DNA of 64,000 nucleotides, taken from contig JAHGAU010000008.1 of the NCBI GenBank assembly GCA_019925105.1, forward strand, positions 1,837,380-1,901,379, written 5' to 3'. The DNA comes from Niebla homalea. Lineage: Eukaryota > Ascomycota > Lecanoromycetes > Lecanorales > Ramalinaceae. Below, one piece after another: positions 43,526 to 56,000 of the stretch (positions within the stretch are counted from its first letter, which is position 1; the number at the start of each line of letters is the position of its first letter). The notes under the pieces were generated by a model. The model did not search any database. It was not told where the DNA came from and was given only the letters and a program-made list of their open reading frames with translations. The translations under genes were made by a program, and so were the position numbers.

Positions 43526-43620
43526 AGAAGACATGGACCTGGGACAAAGCCAGTAGAGCAAATAAGTACGGTTCTGTTGGTAGAGCAAAGTGGTTGCTTA
43601 ATTATGTCGTAGCTTAGGAG

Positions 43621-43665
43621 TAGGCCCTACCGGGCCTACCCCGGGCTTGGTAGGGCGGGCCATAA
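43621..43665 (-). repeat. Fragment related to the 210-bp LTR-like repeat
   Basis: Contains CCTACCGGGCCTACCCCGGG, which is the reverse complement of the G/C-rich core of the direct repeats at 47535 and 56696. Similarity ends within about 25 nt on one side, so this is a short relic or a related solo end. Confidence 0.5.
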
Positions 43666-43776
43666 GGACATTAAGGCCAATACAGAATTTAGATTTTAGA
43701 AAATTAGAAATCTTAAAAATATAAAATAAATCTTGCTATACTTCTTATATTATATGCTTCTCTACTTAATTTATAT

Positions 43777-44155
43777 ACTTCATTACCCTTACCACCCTTA
43801 TCACCCTCATCACCCTCATCACCCTCATCACCCTCATCACCCTCATCACCCTCACCACCCTCACCACCCTCACCACCCTCACCACCCTTACCAACCTCAC
43901 CTGCACCCTCACCCTCTATTGCACTTGCACCCTCACCCTTATCACCTTCATCACCCTCATCACCCTTACCTAACCTAACCTTACTATTACCTTCAGCAGC
44001 CTTAATATTAGGGTATAGGTCATAACTGTGGTTAATAATGCAGGTGAAGGTAAGGGTGGTAAGGGTGGTAAGTGAGGGTGCAAGTGAGGGTGCAAGTGAG
44101 GGTGATGGTGATGGTAAGGTAGGTAAGGGTGGTGGTAAGGTAAGGGTGGTACTCT
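43777..44155. repeat. Fold-back repeat, right copy, with CACCCTCAT microsatellite
   Basis: C-rich arm (tandem ACCCTCATC and CACCCTCAC steps, about 43777-43970), spacer at 43981-44037 whose reverse complement matches the left copy's spacer (TATTAAGGCTGCTGAAGGTA), then a G-rich arm (GGTAAGGGTGG, GTGAGGGTGCAAG steps) to about 44155. Both copies flank the esterase gene. Confidence 0.65.
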
Positions 44156-44228
44156 CACCCCGGGGCCAATGTAGTGGAGCCTCCACGCGATCACGGGCTC
44201 CAGTGGATCCCGGGCGCCAACGAATCAC

Positions 44229-44493
44229 TTATTGGTGGGTGGGGCCTTTTCTCGGGGTAACGCTGGTCGTCCACGTTAAGGGGCTTTAACGATTCACTTA
44301 TTAATAGGGCCTTTTCCCGGGGTGGCGCCGGTCGTCCACGTTAAGGGGCTCCAACGATTTACTTATTGGTAAGGCCTTTTCCTGGGGTAACGCCGGTTAT
44401 TTACGTTAAGAGGCTTTAACGATTTATTTATTAATAAGGCCTTTTTTTAAGGTAATACTGGTCGTTTATATTGAAAGGCTATATTAATTTAAT
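44229..44493 (+). repeat. Four-unit tandem repeat of about 65 bp, decaying toward A/T
   Basis: Units start at 44229, 44298, 44363 and 44428 (spacing 69, 65, 65). Each has TTATTRRTR, GGCCTTTT, a GGGGTAACGCCGGT-like core and ACGTTAAGGGGCT. Read left to right the units lose C and G: CTCGGGGTAACGCTGGTCGT in the first becomes TTTAAGGTAATACTGGTCGT in the fourth. Beyond 44493 the DNA is continuous A/T-rich. Confidence 0.8.
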
Positions 44494-47400
44494 AATTAAT
44501 AAGAATTAACCGAAAAAGCCCCGGTAAAAATTATATTTTCTGCTTTTTATCGGTTAATAAAGTTAATTTATTAATTAAATTATTATTTTTATATTTTATA
44601 TTAAATTATTTAAACTATTAAAATTATTAATAATATATTTTAAATTTAACGTTAAATCCGTTAAATCGTTCCGATCGGGTTAATACGTTTATTATTTTTA
44701 AATTATATATTTACCCTTAAATTTACTTATAATATATATATTATTAATTTTTTTAATTATATTTTTATTTAAATAACTTAATTATAATTCGGAATAATAT
44801 TTAAAATAATTAATCTTTTATATTAATTTAATTTAATTTAATCCCGTTTCTATAATAACCTTTTTTTATTATATATTATTTTATAAAATAATTTTTTATT
44901 TAAAGTATAAATATATATATATTAAAATTACCTTAATTATTTATATCCGGAAATAATACTTTAAAATTATATTAAAAAACCGGTAAATTTAAATAAATTA
45001 ATTATAAATTTTTTATTTATTTTTTTAATATGAAATTAAATTATTATTTACTCTATAACCTTTTATTTTATAATTAAAAATCTATTAAAACGTATATTAA
45101 TATACTTTTTATTAATTTTTATTATATTTCTATAAAAGTTTAAAGGGTATAAAAGTTTATTTATATTAAACTTATTAATAAATAAATCTTAAAAGCCGTA
45201 ATAAATACTAGAAATACGTTAAAAGGGGTTTTAAGCCGTTAATAATAAGTTTATAGTGGACCCTAATTACTTATTAACGTTTCTTTTTTAATAATAATAA
45301 TTAAACGTTATTTAAGGTTAACCTTTTTATTATAATAATAATTAATTATTCCCCGGGATTAAAAATTACCGTACCGGAAAGATTTAATAATATCCCGAAG
45401 GACCCTTATAATATTAATAATATCCTTTTTATTTCCTTTTAATAATAAATAAAACTATATAAAAAAGAGATAGAAATAATAATTATAAAAATATTATATT
45501 ATATAACTATTTAACTATAATTAAAATAAATTAAAATAACTTAAATACCTTAAAGGTATAAAGTTATAAAAAATTTTATTTTAAATTAAATTTTTGCGGA
45601 ATATAATTATTTCCTTTTAAAATAAATGTATAATATAAAATAATTAATTTTTTAAACTTATAATAACGTATTAAATAATAAAATTAATATCTTTAATTAA
45701 ATTTTTATTATTATATAAAATAAGTATAATATAAAAAACGATAACTTTTTATAAATTAATTTATAAATAAAAATTTATATAAAATATTATAACGTTTAAG
45801 CCCGCCTTTTTATATATATTTATCATATTTAATAACTCCGGGAAAATATTATTATTAAATAATCTTTTTATAAATAATTAATATATTAATTAAACCCTTA
45901 ATAATCCGATTATTATACGGATTATTATAAGCGTTTTATTATTCTTTATAATATTTAAAAATAATATAAATAATCTATAATCCTTAAAATTATAATAAAA
46001 AAAAAATAAAACGTTTTAAATTATTAAGTTTAACGATTTAATTTGAATTTATTTATATAATGCCTTCTTAATAACTTTTACGTATTTATTTTTATTAATT
46101 TCTTTATAGTTTTTAGGATTAAGCCGGTATATTATTTATTTTCGTCCGTTAAACTTTTTTTATAAATATTAATAAGGTTACTTATAAAGAAAAAAAGGAG
46201 TTTTATTAAATTAATAATTATATTGACTTTTTTTTTGGTAATTATAAAAATAATTTAACTTCTTATTATTAATTAAAGCCTTTAATCTTATAATATAAAA
46301 TAAAAATCAAGCTTTAAGGATTACTTAAATTATTTTTAACGTAATTAATTAATCCGGGATAATTATATTTTTTTAATTAAATTTTAATATTACGGTTATA
46401 AAATTAAATTATCCGGGATATTATTATTAATTTAAATATTATACGTTAAACTTAAAATTATAAAAGTTTAATTTATAAAGATAATTTTTTTAATATCTTT
46501 ATTTTCCGCCGTTTTTTCCGTTATTAATAAAAGTTATTATAAGTTAATTTTTAAATATTATTAAGATAATAAAGTATTTAAATTTTTTTTATTAATTTAA
46601 AAAATTAAAAAAGAATCCCGTTAAAATATAATTTAATTAATTATTTTTAAATAAGCTTATTAATAATTTTAAAAAATATAAGTTATAACTTTTTACCCGT
46701 ATAACTTCCCGGGAAAAATTAAAGGTATTATTTATTAAATTATATAATTTAAATACCTTTTTTAACTATAAAAACCTTTAAGTATTTTAAAAAACTATTA
46801 ACGTTAAGGAATATTTTAAATTAAAATAATAATTTTTTTATTACTTAGTTTTCTTAATTTAAATCTTAAGTAATTAATTTACTTATAAAATGGATCTTTT
46901 TAATTTTTAATTCCGGAATTACTTAAACTTAAATATCTATAATATATATATTAATAATGGTTTTATATTATTTATTATTATTTATTATAAAAGTTATAAT
47001 ATTCGGAAAACCTTAAAGATAATTAATAAATATCTTTTAACGGGTATTAATTATTATTTTATTTAATTTTTTATTTTTATCCGGCCGTTTATTTAATAAT
47101 TATATTTATATATTTAAAAGAAAAATCTTAAAAATTTTTATAGTTAAAATAATTAATCAATTTTTTAGTTTTTAAACTTTTTTACCGTTAAAACTTTTAA
47201 GGTATTTAAACTTAATTTACGTTTTACCATTAATTTATAATATTATTTTATAATTATTATTTTCCGTAAATATTTATTTTCCGGGTTTAATTTTTATTAA
47301 AAAAAATATAAATTTTTAAATTCCGATATTAATCGGTAAATTAAATATAATAATAAAACGGCCGGTATTTAATACGTTTATCTATAGGATAAATATTTTA

Positions 47401-50400
47401 AAAAGCTTTATTTTTTTTAATAATAATATCGGAATATTATAATTAAGTAATTTAATTTTTAATAAAAAAATAATATAAAAACCGAACTTTTAACTCCTAT
47501 ATAAATAGGAAATAAAAATAAATTAATTTTAAAGTATAAGCCCCTCTGGGGTAATTAAAAGGCAAAGGGTATATTACGTATAACTAAAGATATTAAAGTA
47601 TAAAAGTATAGGGGTAAAGAAGCCGAAGGCCTTGATAAACCTAGTCGGTAATACTCCTTATGCCGGGTTAACCCCGGGCTTGGCCCGGGGTAGGCCCGGT
47701 AGGGTTTATACCTTAATTATTAATACCCCTAAACCCTAATATTACCCCCCCCCTTTAAAAAAAGCTTGCCCTTAAGTTTATAAATACGTTAGAAAGGAAA
47801 AAAATTTTAAAATTAAAAATACCTTTCTTATCCGTTATTAATTAGCCGGGTAATTAAAGTAAGGTTAAATTATTATTTAGCTTATCTGTTATTAATTGGC
47901 TAGGTAATTAATATAAGTATACGGGGATAAAATCATAGCGGTAATTTTTATAATAAGCCTTAAAACGCGATTTCATCCGGGGGGTTCCGGGGTAAATATT
48001 ATTTTTTACGATTTACCCTTTTTTTAAAATATTTTTTTAACCTTATTACCTTATATATTAAATTTGTATTAATTAAAAAGCATATAATTTATATAAATAA
48101 ATAATATTAATAATAATCGTTTTAATAACTTTAAGGAACTATAAGGTTATTTTAAAAGGCTTTTAAGCTTAATAAGAACGTAATATATAACTTATAATAT
48201 TAAGTTTTAAGCCCGGTAAAATCGTTATTCAACTTAAATATTTAAAATAACCTTTAAAGGTTATTTTAAACATAATAATATTAATTAAATCTCTGGGTCG
48301 TAATTTAAGTTTATTTAAGTATTTTTTATAAAAAGCTTTAATTAATCTTTAAATATTAAAGAATTCTTTAACGTTAGTATAATATTAAATATTATTTAAG
48401 GGTAAGTTTATTTATTTAATTTTATATTATAGTTTTTACCTTTAATTAATACGTTAAGAATTAATAATTTCTTTAAGTTCTTATTCCTTAATATTTTCCT
48501 TATTTATAATAATAGGTTTAAGGGGTAAATTAATTTATTTTAATCAAAATAATTTCTTTTTAATTAAAATATAAATTAAGTTATTTATATAGAAAGTAAA
48601 ATAAACCCGGAAAATATTTAAGATATTTAATTTATAAAAAAAATAATATTATTTAAGGATAATATAAGGACTTAAACGTTTATAATTTAGCTTTTTATTA
48701 AACTGATTAATTATTAAATATTTAACGTTTATATAAACCTTATTATTTATTTTAAACTTTATATTCCGGCGTTAATAATTAACTTACTTAAACGTATTAT
48801 CGTAAACCTTATTTAAATTAAAACGTATTATATTAAGGATTTCCTATATAATTTTAATAATATTAATAACTTTTTTAATTTAAAATTATTTATAAACGAT
48901 AATATATTTAATATTATTGGACTTAAATAATATCCTTAAGTAAAAGCTTTTATTAAAATAAAAAAATATTATTTTAATTAATCGATTTAAATTATTATTA
49001 TCCGTAAATTCTATTATAAATAATTATTATAGTAAATTATCTTATAAATAATTTACGTAAATCCGGAGTTTTTATTTTATTTTTTAATTTATTCTTTTAA
49101 TTTAATTATTACTTTTAACGTAATAAAGAATTAAGATTTAAAGGTTAATTTTAAGTTAATATAATAAAAAGCGTTATATTTTATTAATAAATTATAGATT
49201 ATAATTTAAAATAATATTATCCGGAAGGTTATATTATTTAAATACTTCCCTAATAAAAAGCTAGGTTATCTTTTTAATAAAAATATTTTTTTCTTTAATG
49301 TAATAAAAAATATAATATCGGCGTTCAAATAATATATAGATTACGGTAAAAATAACGTTTATATTTTTATATTTAAATAATTTAATAATAAAGTTAATTA
49401 AAAGATTAACTTATTTTTATTCCGGGATTTTTAATTAATAAAGTAATTTTACGGACTTTTATCGCGGGGTTTTAGATTAAAAATAAATATTATAATTTAA
49501 AATATAATAATTAATATCGTCCTATAAAGTAAATTAAAAGAAGTATTAAAAGTTAAGTTTAATCGTATAATCCCGGTTGGGGTAATCATTAATTAATTTA
49601 TTATAAATATACTTTAAAACCTCCGTAATAAACGGTATTAATATTTATAATTTATTTTTATTAATAAGGATATCGGATTAAACCTTAATACGGATTAAAG
49701 GTACGCTCCTAAAATTAAATAATTTATTTTTTATAATTATTTTCTTAAACTCCGTTAAACCATTATTAATATAATTAGCTTTATAAACTTATTTATAAAA
49801 CCCAAATTCTTTAAAGATTAAATAAATTAATACCGATACCTTTTCCTTTTTATTTAAAATTAAGATTTTAAAACGCTTAAAGAATAAGACGGTTTAAAAT
49901 TAATCTTTAATTTTACTATCGTTGTTACCTTAAAGTTAATAGCCGGATATTTAAGTAAAGACGTTAATTTTATTATTTTATTTATTTAAGCGGTAAATAA
50001 TTTTAAAATTAAATTTAAAAAGAATATTAAGGTACTTAATTTAACGTTTTATAAGCTCTTAATTCTCAATAAAGTATTTTAAAACTTAATTATTATTAAA
50101 AATACGGAAAAGCTTTTTTATTATTTTTAATTTTAACCGTTAATTCTTTAAATATTTAATAATAATAAGAAATTCTTTATTATAAATATTATAATTATAC
50201 TTAACCGGTAATATACTCTTAAAATAATAAGTTATTAAGTATAACTCCCCGGCCTTATTATATTAAGAAAAATACCGCCGGAAATATAATTTAAAAATTA
50301 ATTTCAAAAATTATTTTTTTATCGGGATTATAATAAGTTAATACGGAGGCTATAATAAGAGCTTCTTTAAGTATTGCGTAAGTTTTTTAATACTTTAAAG

Positions 50401-51025
50401 ACTATATAAATAAGGTTTCCTTTTTAATAAGTTTTAAAAAGGGTTTTATTATCTTAAAGAATTAAGAAATAAATCTTTAATAAAAATTATAGAAATTAAT
50501 AAATCCTTAAAAGGCTTTAAAATTAATTAGAACCAATTAGTTTTTAACCTTATTTATTTTCTTAAGATTTACTTTAAATTTATTAATAATAAAAATAAGC
50601 CTTAAAAATTTAATTTAATATATTTTAAATTTATACTTCCGGATATTTATTTATAAGTTAATATTATAAAAACGTTTTAATATTAAGCATATATATCGGG
50701 TATATTCCTTTTTAATAATATTATAAATAATAATATTATTTAAATAAGTTTAAATAAAAATATTTAAATAATTAAATAAAATCTTATTTATATATTATTA
50801 ATATAAAGTAAAGTTATTAATTAAGTTAAAAAATATAAATTTATACTTAAAAGCGCTTAATAAAATAATAAATATTATAAAGTCTTTACTTTCCGGGTAT
50901 ATATAAAGCTTATTAAAGGCCGTAATAATATTTAAACGGGTAATTTATTTATAATTAATAATTCGGGATAATACCTTTTTTATTAAGGGAATAAAGTATT
51001 AATTCCTTTTAATAATAACGTTAAT
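44494..51025. other. RIP-type A/T-rich block, left part
   Basis: About 6.5 kb of almost pure A/T with long runs of TTATTA/TAATAA. CA and TG dinucleotides are nearly absent by eye while isolated CG remains, the pattern left by repeat-induced point mutation. No ORF is usable. Apart from the 210-bp repeat at 47535, nothing can be assigned; the block is best read as heavily mutated transposon DNA. Confidence 0.75.
47535..47745 (+). repeat. LTR-like direct repeat, copy 1
   Basis: About 210 bp starting TATAAGCCCCTCTGGGGTAA, passing through AAGGTATATTACGTATAA-type sequence and a G/C-rich hairpin (CCCCGGGCTTGGCCCGGGG), and ending near ACCCCTAAACCCTAATATTA. It matches the copy at 56696 along its length apart from scattered, mostly C/T and G/A, changes. 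The pair could be the LTRs of a 7-kb element (9.2 kb with the nested insertion). Confidence 0.65.
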
Positions 51026-51030
51026 CTTAC
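51026..51030 (+). other. Target-site duplication CTTAC (left)
   Basis: CTTAC immediately before the left LTR; the same five bases follow the right LTR at 53071-53075. Confidence 0.85.
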
Positions 51031-51192
51031 TGTCAGGTACTGAGAGTACTGAGGTAAAATGTGGGTGTAATATGTATGATGCTCGTCTACCTAGCTATGA
51101 AGGTGCGCATTATGAGTGTGCGCGCCAAGCCACTATACCCTTTTGGTGCTAGTGCCCAACAAGCTCTTGGTATGCGTACATTGCACATAATA
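51031..51192 (-). repeat. LTR of gag-only element (3' LTR in gag orientation)
   Basis: 162 bp, TGTCAGGTACTG to GCACATAATA, with the terminal TG retained and the terminal CA changed to TA. It differs from the other LTR (52909-53070) at eight positions. Confidence 0.9.
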
Positions 51193-51479
51193 AATGCACC
51201 ACAAAAAGGAAGATCGCGACGCCCTCGTTGCGACGGTGAGGTTGAAGTCTCCATTGCTGAGAGCGGCTCCGGGGCTAGAGAATGAGTGTATCTAGCGCCG
51301 AGGAGGTCGAAGGAGTAAGAGAGGTGGTGGTGGTTGAGCATTAAGGCTGGTTGCTGAAGGAATGTTGAAAAACCGAAAAGGTGCAAGCCGAGCAATTATC
51401 GTTTTGCACCCGGGAAATAGTCGTGGATTTGAGTGTTCTGTGAGTGAGCTGAATCGCTCAAATCCGTGATGTCCGTGGT

Positions 51480-52628
51480 TTAACCGGGTGAGTGTCCTGA
51501 GCTCTTGGTGGCCGTGGCAACGGTGTTGTTCCAGTGTGGGTTGCGAGAGGACCACACATCACCCTTTTCGTTGCAAAGGTGGGCCTGGTTGTCCACCCAG
51601 TATGCACCGACGTGCTCGTCTTGTAGTGAGGGCCTGGTCTCGTCGTCGGACTCGAGGGTAGGGTCACTGTCGCTATCATCGTGGCGGAGGTGGTAGACCT
51701 TTGAAGGGTCCGGTGCGGGGAGTGCTTTGCGAGCAGGGCCGCTCACTGGACGGTATTTGTCATTGCTCTTGAAGCGAGGCCTGTTGTATGTAGACGTTGC
51801 TTGTGATGAGGGGTTTGTTGACGATGGGCTGAAAGACGTGGATGAAGTCGATGATGCCGACTTGCTCATGTAGCGATACTGCTCATGCCATGCTGATTGC
51901 CGAAGCTGCACATGAGCCATGAAGGTTTCTTGATCATGAGGGAATTGAAGGGTACTCTGCAGGGCCGCTTCGAAGTGAGTAAATGCGAGCTTGAGAGCTT
52001 GTTACTGGGTGTTACCCAGTCGTTTGGCTACAGTCATTACCCGGCCCACGAACGCAGTTGCGGACTTTTGGTCTGCGGCGTCTTTGCGTGTGTATTTCAG
52101 GTGATTAAGTTGCTTAAGGAGCTAGTGCTCCGGGGTTCCGAACCGAGTTGTGAGTGCAAAAACCAGGGGATCTATTGATTTTGCATTCATAAGATAACCA
52201 CGAGTTTTGTTCGTGATTTCAGATATCCACCAGTTGTAGGCCTCATCTGAGCCGTCAGGTTTCATAAAGCTCAAAACAATATGCTCCTGGACGACCTTGT
52301 TACCTTTGATGTTGCTCATGGTTTGGAGCCGATCAACAAAGGCATAGACGTCACTGGTGCCGTCGAAGTAGCCGACTTCTTCAACACGGTATCGTTTGGT
52401 ATCATCCTTCTCCTTTTGCTTGTCTTTTGGTGGTTGAGGCTCACTAGGGGGTTCTGAGACAGAGTCCTCGCGGCGGTGCTCAGGTGATTTTGAGCGAGCT
52501 TCAAGGGCGGTGAATTTGCTTTCAAGGCTATCGAACTTCTTGTTGAACTTCGTATCCATAGCTGCGATGGTCGTACTCAGTTTATTGATGGTTGCGGTGA
52601 GGGTTAAGATGGAGGGTTCGTCAGCCAT
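51480..52628 (-). pseudogene. gag-like gene with two Gln-to-stop changes
   Basis: From ATG 52628 (MADEPSILTLTATINKLSTT) one continuous frame runs to the stop at 51480. A predicted helical/coiled N-terminus (DTKFNKKFDSLESKFTALEA) is followed by the retrotransposon-gag type segment VGYFDGTSDVYAFVDRLQ and ISEITNKTRGYLM, then a Ser/Pro-rich tail with DNQAHLCNEKGDVW. The frame is cut by TAG at 52124-52122 and TAA at 52004-52002. Both arise from Gln codons (CAG, CAA) by a single C-to-T in CpA, the RIP context. No zinc knuckle is seen. Gag proteins form the virus-like particle that packages element RNA. Confidence 0.75.
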
Positions 52629-52908
52629 TTTTGACGAAGGTTTCTGCTTTAATGACTGGGGTTACGGTGTCTTTCCTGAACGAGTGATACGGCCTTGCTC
52701 GTCTTCTGACATGAGACGATGGCTGAGATGATGAGATGATGAATTGTCGAAATGCCTTTTAAAGGGATCAACAAATTAAGGGTCAAAAAGGTCCGTTTAA
52801 CGCGGTTATTGTAAGAGCTACAACGTGGTCACTCCTGATGACAGGTGTGCTAGAGGCTATACTCAGACTGTAGATAGACGCAGATGACCGTAAGCTATTG
52901 CTACCATT

Positions 52909-53070
52909 TATCAGGTACTAAGAGTACTGAGGTAAAATGTGGGTGTAATATGTATGATGCTCGTCTACCTAGCTATAAAGGTGCGTATTATGAGTATGCG
53001 CGCCAAGCCACTATACCCTTTTGGTGCTAGTGCCCAACAAGCTCTTGGCATGCGCACATTGCACATAACA
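52909..53070 (-). repeat. LTR of gag-only element (5' LTR in gag orientation)
   Basis: 162 bp, TATCAGGTACTA to GCACATAACA. Five of its eight differences from the other LTR are TG to TA or CA to TA on this copy; the other three are on the left copy. Confidence 0.9.
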
Positions 53071-53075
53071 CTTAC

Positions 53076-56000
53076 GGTAATTTATATATAGTTGTAAATC
53101 GCCGTTAAACTTAAGGGTAAAAAGGATAAAGGATTTGTAAAAAGCTTTATTAAGCTTAATAAATCCTTTTTTTAAATTCTTAATAATATATTCCTTTAAT
53201 TTCTAAAGTTTATAATTTAAAAGCGGATAAATATAATTTTAAAAGGGAATTTTTTTAAAGGTTAAATTAATCTTATAATTATAATCCCGGTATAAATATA
53301 ACTTATTTACTATTATATAATTAAAGATATCCTTAAAATTATTATATTCTATTAAAAGTTTAACCGTAATTTTATTTATAAAGGCCGTTTCCTCCGTAAA
53401 GTTATCTCTATAAATTATTATAATAAAGATATTAATTAAGGTATTAATAAGGAAATCCAGATAATTAATTAAATCCGTTATTAAAGTATAAAAAGTTTAA
53501 GTCTTTTTCTTTTTTAAGTTTTTATAATAATATAAAAAACCGTTATATTAATAACTTTAATTAAAAAGGGCTTTTTTTCCTTAATAAATTCCGGAAAAGG
53601 AAGATTATTTAATAGTTTCTTTTTCTTTTCCCGGGGCTTTAATAAATAATAATTTAAATTTTTTACTTTTTAAAAATATATTTAAGGCTTAATAAATTAA
53701 GCTTATAATCCGAAGGAACTCCAGAATAAATTTTACGTTTTAATAATCGGCCCCGTTATAATTATATTAATTTAATATAAAAAAATCTTATTAATTATAA
53801 AATAAATATATACGTAATACCGTTTTATTTAAGGTTTTTAAGGATTATATCGTATATTTTAAGCCGGATAATAAATATAAAGGATTAACTTTTTAAATAA
53901 CCTTTTATAATTATCCGGGGATAAATTATATAAATAATAAGCCGTAAATATTTATTTATATAATTTTAAATAAGCTTAGGTTAAAAGAAGGTTAAAGAAG
54001 AAATTTAAAGTATTATATAAATTTATAAGATAATTTATTTATTAATAAAATAATAATTAATAACGTTTAAATTAATTAAGAAAAATAAAGGAAAATATTA
54101 ATTTCCGTAACTTATCAACCCGTTAATAATTTAGGGTTTACTATTTTAAACGTTAAAAAAGTTTTTAATATTATTAATATATTTAATCGTTAAAATTTAA
54201 AAGTAATATACGTTTTTATTCCTTATAACGATTTCTATAAAGTTTAATCTTTTATTAACGGTCCGTTTAAATTATTAAATAAGGGTTTTTTAAAGGTATA
54301 AAAGATTTAACCGTTTTAATTACGGATAGGTTTTTTATTTAAGTTAAAAATAATATAATAAACCTAAATAAAACGCTCTTAAATATTATTTTAATTATAT
54401 TAATGGTTAAGGTAATTAACTTAGAAATAATTCCCTTAATAAGTAAAGTATTTAACGTTTAAAAAAAAGTTAATTTTATAACGGTGAAAGTAATTTATCG
54501 GAACTTAAATCCTTTAAAATTTCCCGTTCCGCTGGGGGGTTTAAAGGAAATAATACGGATTTTTATAGTCTCTTTAATTTCCTTAATAAAGGTTTTATTC
54601 GGGTTAAGGGTTTTTTATTAACGGTAATATTCCGAATATTAAAAACGGTTTATCTTCTTAAGATATTCCCGGGTTTTATTTAAGTTATTAAAATTATAAT
54701 TTCTTTAAAGGAGGTTTTTATAAAGTCGGTTAAAAAATCGGGTAATTAATTTATAAATTATAATTTTTAAATTCTTTTTAAAATTTATATACTTAAAAAC
54801 CTTAATTAAGTAAATAAAATTAAAATAAAATATTATAAATTTATCCTTAATTGATATTTTTAAAGCTTAAAAATTATTAATTTAATTTTTTTTTTTAATT
54901 AATGTTTTTAAAAATTCGGTTTAAAAAGGTTTAAAATTCCTTAAAGGTTTAGAAACTTAATAAGATATTATTATTATATTCTATTTTTAATTATTTAAGG
55001 ACTTTAAGACTTAATAATATTAAGATATAATTAACTTAAGCTTATATAATTAAGTATTAATATTAATATATAAACCAAAAAGTATAATAATATATAAATA
55101 ATAATTTTACCTAAAGGATAAGAGCATTATAAGGATGCCTATCCTTTACATATAAAGGATATTTTACACTTATTAATGCTCCTATATATATATACTGTAT
55201 TTAATAATTAATTTTCGTTTATCTAGAGTTTAATAATAATAGAACGTTTAAAGAAACGGTATTAACTATAATCTTCTTTTATAAAGGGTTTAAGATCCTT
55301 AATTTCAATTATTTTAAACTTTTTATAAAGGATAAAAAAATACCGTAAATCGGTAAAATAGAAAACTTAAATTTAAAAAACTTAAATTATTCCGTCGGAG
55401 ATTTTTAAACTTAATAATAAGGTTTACGTTTTAATTTTTTAATTTATAATTACGGATTTTTAATATCTTAAGACGGTTTAAGTTTTCCGGGGAGGGGAAT
55501 TACCGTAATTTTATTATTATAAGCGGGTAATTTAATTTATTTTTAATTATAAATCCTTTTTAATATTATTTAATTTTATTTAAAAACTTATACTTTATTA
55601 TTTACGTCTTTATAATATTAAGTATTAACGTTATATTCTTAACGTAAAAAATTTAATTACTTTAAGAGTTTTTTAAATTTTTTAAATAATACAAATTAAA
55701 AAATAAAATAAATATAAATCTTTATAAAATATAGAGTACGTTTAATTAATTTTTTAAAATAATACCTTTTAATTTATAATAATACCGGCGGATAATATAA
55801 TCCTTATATCCCTTATAATTATTATTTAAAACCGGGTTCTTAATAATTAAATAATTTATCGGGTCCTTATTTTTTCTATTTTATTAAAAAGGGGCTTTAT
55901 CCTTAATAAATAATATTAATTAATCGGGGTCCCCTTAAAAACCGCTTTATAAGTTATATTTCGACGTAAAAGTTTTTAATAAAAAGGATTATTAAAATTT

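Larger units (their letters stand above)
51031..53070 (-). mobile_element. Non-autonomous LTR retrotransposon, gag only, nested
   Basis: 2,040 bp with 162-bp LTRs at both ends, TG...CA termini (partly mutated) and a perfect CTTAC target duplication. It is the only stretch of ordinary composition inside the A/T-rich block. On the minus strand, two bases after the 5' LTR, TGGTAGCAATAGC (52906 downward) fits a tRNA primer-binding site beginning TGG. It contains a gag-like frame (52628-51480) and no protease, reverse transcriptase or integrase, so movement would depend on another element. A polypurine tract is not obvious. Confidence 0.88.

Noticed and set aside
43777..43970. Regular repeats resembling a CRISPR array
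   Set aside because: The units are contiguous 9-mers with no unique spacers, in a eukaryotic genome.
43713..44228. 171-aa Gly/Glu/Asp repeat ORF and the His/Pro repeat ORF opposite
   Set aside because: Both are translations of the CACCCTCAT microsatellite in the fold-back repeat.
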